Positions 56,881 through 64,000 of a stretch of 64,000 nucleotides of DNA are shown here, one piece after another (positions within the stretch are counted from its first letter, which is position 1; every line of letters starts with the position of its first letter). The translations under genes and the position numbers were made by a program. The notes below the pieces were generated by a model. That model had not been told where the DNA came from and did not search any database. It saw only the letters and a list, made by a program, of their open reading frames with translations. Source of the DNA: Hofstenia miamia (lineage: Eukaryota > Xenacoelomorpha > Acoela); the NCBI GenBank assembly GCA_004352715.1, contig SCFE01000004.1, positions 3,527,018 through 3,591,017 of the forward strand, written 5' to 3'.

Positions 56881-59009
56881 TTTTTCTTGAAACGTTTATA
56901 GTTTTTCTCACATTTTATGTCAATACTTAAATCATTCCATAAGATTGAACATTTAAAAGAAAATGAATCTTGACTATTGATGCTAAAAAGTGTTTTACTT
57001 CTTTTATTAATTTTGATGTAATTATTAAGAAAACTTAATGAACTTAATTCATGGATAAATTTGTGAATCATACATAAAGATTGATACTGAATAAAGTGTC
57101 ACGGGGCAAGATATCATATGATAATCTTAATTGCATTATGGATTCATGTTTTCCAATATAATTAAGTGTTCTAAATGCCCAGTTAAACATTTTTCCTAAT
57201 GATGAACGTTTTTGCGATTTAAGATTTTGAAAAAGAAATGCAAAGTAATTAAATTGACTTAAGACAAATGAATGAATTAGTTCTACATGCGACGATTTTC
57301 CTACATTGCGCAAATGGTACAAATATTTTGTTCCACATGCCATCTTTTTAATTTGTGGAAGAAGAAATTATCGAATTTTAAGTCACTGTCTATTAATACA
57401 CCTAGATAGTGTAACAGGTTGTTGAGATGAACTTTCCTTTTTCTTCGAATTTAAAATTGAATTTACCCATATTTTCAAAATTTCTGTTTAAAATATTTGC
57501 GATATCCTTATTTTCGTACGTCCTACTATTATCATGCTTTATTTCTTCAATGTGAATATTTAGCCCTTTAGTTTTGCCAATGCTTTTATTAAGAAAATTC
57601 CATCTTTGGTTAGATTTTTTAAGGGTTTGAAGTAATCCTTTACCTTAGTTTCGTACCTAGATTTGCGGCTCTTTTTGATTAATTGGTTAGCGTCCTCATA
57701 ATTGGTCCAATTAAGATTGATGGGATCCGATTTCGCAAGTTTATTTTTCTTAATTATCTGTTCTTTAATCAAGTTAGAATCACGGGGTTGGTTAATCACT
57801 GGTCTTAATTTAGTGCGAATTCATTTGATTCGCAGCGGCGCTACTTGGTTTAAGGCTTTGGTGATTTCACGCGTGATAAATTTCAACATACTATCGGCAT
57901 CATTAAAAGTGTAGATTAGATCAAAGCATATGTTGTTCAAAAGGTCGATAAATTTTTGATCATTAAAATTGTTAGTCCCTAGAATAAACAACCTTCCTAG
58001 TTTTTGTTCCAAACTTATGGTTACTAACATAAACGCAAAGATTGTGATCACTAAATGATTCAAACATATATGTTTTGTATTTATTACAACTATCGGATAA
58101 AAAATATTCAATTAAATTAGAAAATCTAGTTGAATTGTTCTTATTAATAGTTTGAAAACCGAAAATATCACAAATATGATCAATTCGTTTGGATTCAATA
58201 AAATTTAAATAATTGGAATTAAAATCTCCTAAGATATTAACAAATTTATTCTCAAGAATGCCATATTCAATTTCTTCAATTTTGTGGTAATAAAATTCAG
58301 AGATACAATTTTTATTTGGATTATAGAAAATGTTTATGAGCTCGTTGTTGTAGGAATTTGAGAAAGATTCTAATTCAATCCACATAGTTTCGAATATTTC
58401 ATGATTCAATTCTAAATCTTCTCTCCGTTTTGATTTTAAAAATTTAATCATTAAACCGCTACCCCGTTCAGATCCATTTTTAAAATAAATATCAAAGTAG
58501 CTAGAATTAGGATTATATAGTGTTTTTAGACTATCAGAATCGTTTAACCAGGTTTCAGTAAAAACAAATATTGCGTTATTTCCGATTTTATATACCATTT
58601 GCGTAAATTCATTGCGATTTGCACTAAGACATTTAGTATTCATATAAATGATTTTAAAGTTAGCTTTGCATTTGTTGAGTACATCATTAATTCTATTTTT
58701 CGAAATTGTTGGCCCTGGTGTACTTTCAATGTCTCTACAAATAATTAGTCGAAATTTTAAAAAGGATTTTAAATGATTACCTAGTAAATAATAGAATTTG
58801 ATTGCATAATAATTTGAATACACTTTTGTAATTTTCGTGGAGTTAAATTTGAATTTTTTTAGGGATTCATTTATGGTTATATCAAACTGCCCTTTAATGA
58901 ATGTAGTAACAATAATTATAGTATACCAAAAACTGCACCTAAATAAGTTACTAGATCTTTGACGAGAATGACTTGGGTGAAAGCGTGATGAGATGAATAA
59001 TCTAAGCAT
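56862..59009 (-). pseudogene. LINE B ORF2: endonuclease, RT start and RT end, core deleted
   Basis: 59009-57972 is an intact frame: a leader with ESTPGPT, then endonuclease motifs FTETWLND, NILGDFNSNYL, RFSNLIEYFLSD and SFSDHNLCV. Endonuclease and RT N-terminal pieces continue in other frames (58111-57821 and 57799-57560). Near 57420 the text jumps straight to YLGVLIDSDLKF, the region after the catalytic YADD, and then to the C-terminal part (57343-56862). The whole RT catalytic core is thus deleted, though the nicking domain may be readable. Confidence 0.8.
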
Positions 59010-59991
59010 TGTAGTGATGCAGAAGATACGATACGTCTGATTGTGTGATGTGGTGCAAGTTTTCAGGAGTTAGGAATGACATACCTTTTGAAGCTACTGA
59101 AGCATAAGAACGAGATGAGCCAAAAGAAGAAGAATGCTGGAAAGTGGGCCTGAAATGTGACTTGAGACGAGAGATCAGTGTAGAAAGACCTTTTCGAGAC
59201 AAGTGAATGTTATCCTTTGCGGAGAGTTCAACATCTATTGTGCGGTGATTGAAAAGACTTCGATTATATGAATATTTGGAGAAGTAAAGGATCTTATGAT
59301 TTTGCTACATTCTTGAATGGAGTGGTTCTTCTTTAGGAGATCATATCAAGAGACTGGTGTAATTTCGGCAAGATGAATATGAAAAGGTGAGAACGTTTGA
59401 TAAACTGAGGTCATAAGTTAATGTAGAGATTGACTGAAACTGCCGAGGATTGTTCAAGGAATCGATTAGTCCTGTGTTAATGACGACGTGTTGAAGGCGT
59501 TGTGGTGCGTAATTTTTTACTTTGTCGTTGAGTTGTTGAGTGCTGTGTCCTGGAAAGCTTGGAACTGTTGTATTTTGATTGAAGAGGAGATTATGTGATC
59601 TAGCATATTTGAGAATCGAGCTTCCAAGAACGAGTGTTGTAGAATTTGGTTTGATGCGTTTGATGTGGGTAGTCTGTTTTTCTGATGATGTGTTGGAAGT
59701 GGCGGATGTTGATGAGGATGATCGCTGCACTTCGGAATCTTTAGATTATATTGCAGGTGACGAAGGCGAGATTTCTGTTTCATTTGAAGATTCTGATTCT
59801 GCTAAAAATATATGAGACGTATGATTGGATTCTGTTTCAGTAGAGGTGTCTTTGAGATCTTGAATGCACTGACGGAAAATAAATAGAAGAGCTTCGGAAG
59901 AATTATTTTGATCGAGTCGGCAAAAGTTTTGATGTAGCGGCGTCTTTTTTAGCCTCAATGAAAGCAGATGCCGCTTCCAGTGTTGTAGCAC
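59002..59991 (-). pseudogene. LINE B ORF1 with SGNH-esterase-like domain, frame broken
   Basis: Starts near 59991 with a Ser/Thr/Glu-rich region. The frame 59730-59341 contains TTLVLGSSILKYARS (block I; GSS instead of the usual GDS) and VVINTGLIDSLN (like the G-x-N-D block). The frame 59202-59002 contains the DNIHLSRKGL block with the His. Known: many CR1-clade LINEs carry an SGNH hydrolase in ORF1. At least three frames are needed, so it is decayed. ORF2 starts 8 bases before the ORF1 stop. Confidence 0.65.
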
Positions 59992-60059
59992 CAGCGAATT
60001 CCCATTAATTAACGCTTCGCGGAGGAGCGCGAAACCCGACCGTTCTCAACGACGTCCAT

Positions 60060-60290
60060 AATAAATACTAATAATAATACTAATAATAATACCAATAAAA
60101 ATACTAATACATGTAATAAAAATAATAATAATAATAATTATTATTATTATAGCGCCGCTGAATACCTTGGATTTTTCATAGTGCCTCTGAATATCATTTT
60201 TTGGACTATTATAGTGGCACTGAATACATGAACTATTATAGCGCCGCTAAATATTTTTCGTAAAAAAAAATAGCGCCGCTGAATACTAAA
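60060..60290 (-). repeat. ATT/ACT microsatellite and repeated AGCGCCGCTGAATA motif upstream of LINE B ORF1
   Basis: Trinucleotide AAT/ACT repeats span 60060-60150. Then TATAGCGCCGCTGAATA or close variants recur near 60152, 60178, 60209, 60238 and 60272, 26-34 bases apart. On the minus strand these precede ORF1, so they may be promoter repeats in the LINE 5' UTR. Confidence 0.6.
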
Positions 60291-60299
60291 TTATTATTA

Positions 60300-61085
60300 G
60301 CAAACATTTTCAAAAAAATTTGGAAAAACAGCAAATTTAGCAAACAATAACATTAATAACATGCAATAATAACTATGATTGTAAAGTTTTCCAAAAATTG
60401 CGTACAATTGAGCCTATTTGAAAATAAATTTAGTAAAAAATTCCCTATAACCTTCATATCCATTTTGAAAATGAATTTGACGTATTTATTTCATTGGAAA
60501 ACCTTCATTGATGTTCTTTGGCAGTAAAAATGCCAATTTTTCGGATTCATTTAAAGTAAAGTTCGAACTACAAAATGTACTAAAAGTTTGAACAAAATTC
60601 TATTAAAGAGTTATGTTTTTATCAATTACATTAATCGCTCTAAAAAATGAGGAAAATTAATGAAATTCAAAATTAAAAGTGAATTTATCGTAGAGCTATT
60701 AAGCGCGCATCTAATTTTTCAAAAGTCTAAAATTGACAATTTCTTTTGGCTGCTGCTGTGCAACCAGTATAGATAAATTCGAAAAAATAAAAAGTAGTTT
60801 CACATGGAGCGCGCATATTTTCATATATAACACTATTCCATAACGTCAAAAGTCCAAGAGTAATAGCATTCCAACTTCATCAGTTGATATCGTTAAATAG
60901 AAAATCGAAAGTTGTAATAAATTAAAGTGTTTTTAACTCAAAGGGAAAAGTAATGAAAAATATAATATTAATATTGTAATATAGAATTAAAGAAGTTCTA
61001 AAGAATGCTGAAAAGAGATAAGGAATTGAATAAGAATTGGCAGAGCATTAGCTGTCTGATTATGTGAAGTTGAAAACTATAATAT
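60300..61085. other. No gene recognised
   Basis: AT-rich intergenic sequence without ORFs of note. Confidence 0.5.
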
Positions 61086-61089
61086 TTCA

Positions 61090-61274
61090 AAGAGAAGAGA
61101 AAGACAAAGAAGAATACTATAATGTATAGAGATAAAGTCATCCAAATATAGTATTTTTAGACAGATGTCAAACTAATTATATATCAGAAAGTCTTCTAAA
61201 TATATTAATTGCACTATTTTGTGTTGGATCTTTAACAATAAATATATGTCATTATAGTAAAACCCAAAGTAGTG
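61090..61274 (+). repeat. Diverged fragment of the Polinton-like arm
   Basis: Collinear with 13355-13530 of the right arm (AGAAGAGAAAG.CAAAGAAGAAT, ...ATATCAGAAAGTC, ...GCACTATTTTGT), about 80% by eye. It ends at the N gap and is CpG-free, unlike its surroundings. Confidence 0.7.
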
Positions 61275-62274
61275 NNNNNNNNNNNNNNNNNNNNNNNNNN
61301 NNNNNNNNNNNNNNNNNNNNNNNNNNNNNNNNNNNNNNNNNNNNNNNNNNNNNNNNNNNNNNNNNNNNNNNNNNNNNNNNNNNNNNNNNNNNNNNNNNNN
61401 NNNNNNNNNNNNNNNNNNNNNNNNNNNNNNNNNNNNNNNNNNNNNNNNNNNNNNNNNNNNNNNNNNNNNNNNNNNNNNNNNNNNNNNNNNNNNNNNNNNN
61501 NNNNNNNNNNNNNNNNNNNNNNNNNNNNNNNNNNNNNNNNNNNNNNNNNNNNNNNNNNNNNNNNNNNNNNNNNNNNNNNNNNNNNNNNNNNNNNNNNNNN
61601 NNNNNNNNNNNNNNNNNNNNNNNNNNNNNNNNNNNNNNNNNNNNNNNNNNNNNNNNNNNNNNNNNNNNNNNNNNNNNNNNNNNNNNNNNNNNNNNNNNNN
61701 NNNNNNNNNNNNNNNNNNNNNNNNNNNNNNNNNNNNNNNNNNNNNNNNNNNNNNNNNNNNNNNNNNNNNNNNNNNNNNNNNNNNNNNNNNNNNNNNNNNN
61801 NNNNNNNNNNNNNNNNNNNNNNNNNNNNNNNNNNNNNNNNNNNNNNNNNNNNNNNNNNNNNNNNNNNNNNNNNNNNNNNNNNNNNNNNNNNNNNNNNNNN
61901 NNNNNNNNNNNNNNNNNNNNNNNNNNNNNNNNNNNNNNNNNNNNNNNNNNNNNNNNNNNNNNNNNNNNNNNNNNNNNNNNNNNNNNNNNNNNNNNNNNNN
62001 NNNNNNNNNNNNNNNNNNNNNNNNNNNNNNNNNNNNNNNNNNNNNNNNNNNNNNNNNNNNNNNNNNNNNNNNNNNNNNNNNNNNNNNNNNNNNNNNNNNN
62101 NNNNNNNNNNNNNNNNNNNNNNNNNNNNNNNNNNNNNNNNNNNNNNNNNNNNNNNNNNNNNNNNNNNNNNNNNNNNNNNNNNNNNNNNNNNNNNNNNNNN
62201 NNNNNNNNNNNNNNNNNNNNNNNNNNNNNNNNNNNNNNNNNNNNNNNNNNNNNNNNNNNNNNNNNNNNNNNNNN
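61275..62274. other. Assembly gap, 1000 N
   Basis: Exactly 1000 N. Every ORF across it is artificial. Confidence 1.
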
Positions 62275-63260
62275 CAGAAATTGACTGGTGTAATGCCAAT
62301 TACAACCATCCATATATCTAATTTACATTAAAGCTATACATTGATGCATTAGGCGAACATTATGTGTCTTAGAAATATATGCAACAGTTTAACAAAGCTC
62401 ATTAGAATGAAGAAATGTTGAAAATTTCCCTCATGTTAACTAGAACAATGTGTTTTTATGTTTTGAAATGTGAAATTATCTTTTTTCCATGTTCTTTATA
62501 CAACCAACAAAATTATTTAATGTTTGTTCAAATCATTAAAATATTCTAGAACATACACATAAAGATATATTTTTATAGCAATTACTAATGACTAGTTATT
62601 TGAATACCTTCTCCATGTGGGGGGGAATGGGAATCAGAAATAGTTTATGCCTTCAATTAATGGTAATGTCTCTTAGAGGGTATAATGCCTTTCTAACCAT
62701 ATTTGTTATAACAATTGGTCGTTACTATAATTCCATCTTGTGTACACATATAACATATAGTGTGAATATTAGCAAAGCATGGTTAATCAAACTTCAATAG
62801 AAATTGGAGATATTATCATACCATCATACAACAGAGAGATATTGATTAATTTTCATGTTAGAGGCCTTAGTGATCAGATGTACCAATGCATTTCATACTA
62901 ATATTTAAATTTACAACTCATAGCATTGCTTTCTATTGTGTCAATCATTCACCATGAAAAAAAAGAAATATACGCCATTATTAAACACATAAAGCCTTGG
63001 AGGGTTAAATCAATTACAATGCTATATCAGATATATTTGAGCCACCATGTAAAGAGATATAAATTTAATAATTACTAGGGGATGTGGGTGTGCATCTGAT
63101 CATTATATCTAGTAACACGCCAATAATTCACTAAAACAACAAAAACCTATTAGTATGCAAACCATTCATTGTAAAAAGGAAACTTTGCGGAAAATTTTTA
63201 GAGGTGGAATTATATATTTAATGAAAAATCAGCAGAATTCTCGAGTGAAACAAAAACATT
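62275..63260. other. No clear gene; possible upstream part of the capsid-like pseudogene
   Basis: Short ORFs only (70 codons at 62588-62800). A fragment near 62800-62890 (IPSYNREILINFHVRGL) reads like coding sequence but is unassigned. Confidence 0.35.
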
Positions 63261-63664
63261 GTTCAATTTTTACATGGATTGTGTGGTAATTTATTTGACA
63301 ACGTAAATCTTGTTATAATTTCAATAACAAATATCATACAAATGTTGTTTAATTATGGAAATATGCTAGGATTTTATGGAAAGATATATCCAAACACAAC
63401 AACCAATGCATACTATGAACGCGAGATATACGGTGGAACTCATGTTTTAATGGTACAAATCAATATTTTAGAACCTCAATTTGTTGGACGCACACTGCTA
63501 CCCATATTGGATAAATTTCCTTGATGCTGAGATATGCTGTAAAACAAAGCACCGTCATGCAAAAACGAAATCCCATGTATAAACCTGTGTCACGATCATA
63601 TATTGATGGAATAAACGTAAAGTTTTGTAGCATTTGTGTAAACTCTATACATTTGTGTTTTTAA
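63261..63664 (+). pseudogene. Polinton-type capsid protein, C-terminal part, frame broken
   Basis: The first frame (63279-63524) contains YGGTHVLMVQIN, then ILEPQFVG followed by a LLPIL stretch. After a shift near 63530, the second frame continues NPMYKPVSRSYIDGINVKF and ends at TAA 63662-63664. The order 'strand, EP-x-x-VG, LL, N-P-x-Y-x-PV-S, I-x-x-I-x-V' is the pattern I associate with the C-terminus of capsid proteins in Polintons, often annotated as F54H12.2-like. Which capsid protein (major or penton) I cannot say. It may belong to the same family as the element at 1.4-15 kb, which lacks capsid genes in this window. Confidence 0.45.
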
Positions 63665-64000
63665 TTAAATAAATCTACTGATATTATTTTTCCGAGTTGC
63701 AAAATGTAACACATTGTTCAGTTTTTACAGAGATTGAGTCAAGGATGGTTGAATTTCTCCACCATGGGTAAGTTATTTTTACAATTAAATAATACAATTA
63801 AGTGAAAAATGATTTCTTGTACATGTTTAACGTCAATAAAAATTTCCTGGTGAGACTTAATTTGCAAAAAATGAAAATGCTACATATATTATCAATGCAA
63901 TGTGTAAAGAAACTAAATTACAAAATGAAAAAACGATAGCAAAAACTGTAAGAGAGAATTTCTTCTTTCATAGCATTAAAACGCCAGCTCTTTCACAACC
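63665..64000. other. No gene recognised at window end
   Basis: AT-rich. The last 100 bases may start another coding region, but it is cut by the window. Confidence 0.4.

Overview
The window looks like a metazoan, probably invertebrate, nuclear scaffold. It is AT-rich and full of eukaryotic transposons of the CR1/Jockey, Ty3/gypsy, mariner, Tc1, hAT and Polinton types. It carries one clearly recognisable host gene, a five-exon scavenger decapping enzyme (DCPS), with TTTAG-type acceptors and a 5.7-kb first intron. Five N gaps and three isolated Ns break the sequence. Several of these sit between near-identical flanks, so parts of the scaffold order are suspect.

Left part (1-32.8 kb, CpG-poor). 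The most notable object is a Polinton/Maverick-like element at about 1.38-15.08 kb, with unusually long terminal inverted repeats (about 3.4 kb each) that themselves carry ORFs. Between the arms are a broken protein-primed DNA polymerase B gene (N-terminal and exonuclease parts only), a two-exon 94-codon gene, an intact 148-codon ORF with TATA box and poly(A) signal, and a short ORF broken near a G run. It abuts a decayed Ty3/gypsy integrase. From 16 to 28.6 kb lies a zone of nested inverted and direct repeats with decayed ORFs, into which a younger CR1/Jockey-like LINE (21.35-24.1 kb) has inserted. A second fragment of the Polinton-like element (30.3-31.7 kb) sits alone between two 1000-N gaps.

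Middle and right part (32.85-61.0 kb, clearly richer in CpG). There are a foldback MITE with a perfect 9-bp target duplication, a CSDE1/UNR-like pseudogene, LINE relics, a mariner with a DD34D transposase, and the DCPS gene (46.0-53.6 kb). DCPS intron 1 hosts a hAT element, a hAT MITE nested inside it and a Tc1 element. Downstream come a TA-flanked MITE, degenerate telomere-like repeats, and two LINE copies on the minus strand. One of these has an ORF1 with an SGNH-esterase-like domain and a repeated motif in its presumed 5' UTR.

Right end (61.1-64 kb). A diverged piece of the Polinton-like arm flanks a 1000-N gap. Beyond the gap is a frame-broken ORF that resembles the C-terminal part of Polinton-type capsid proteins. 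All assignments come from reading the sequence; no database search was run.
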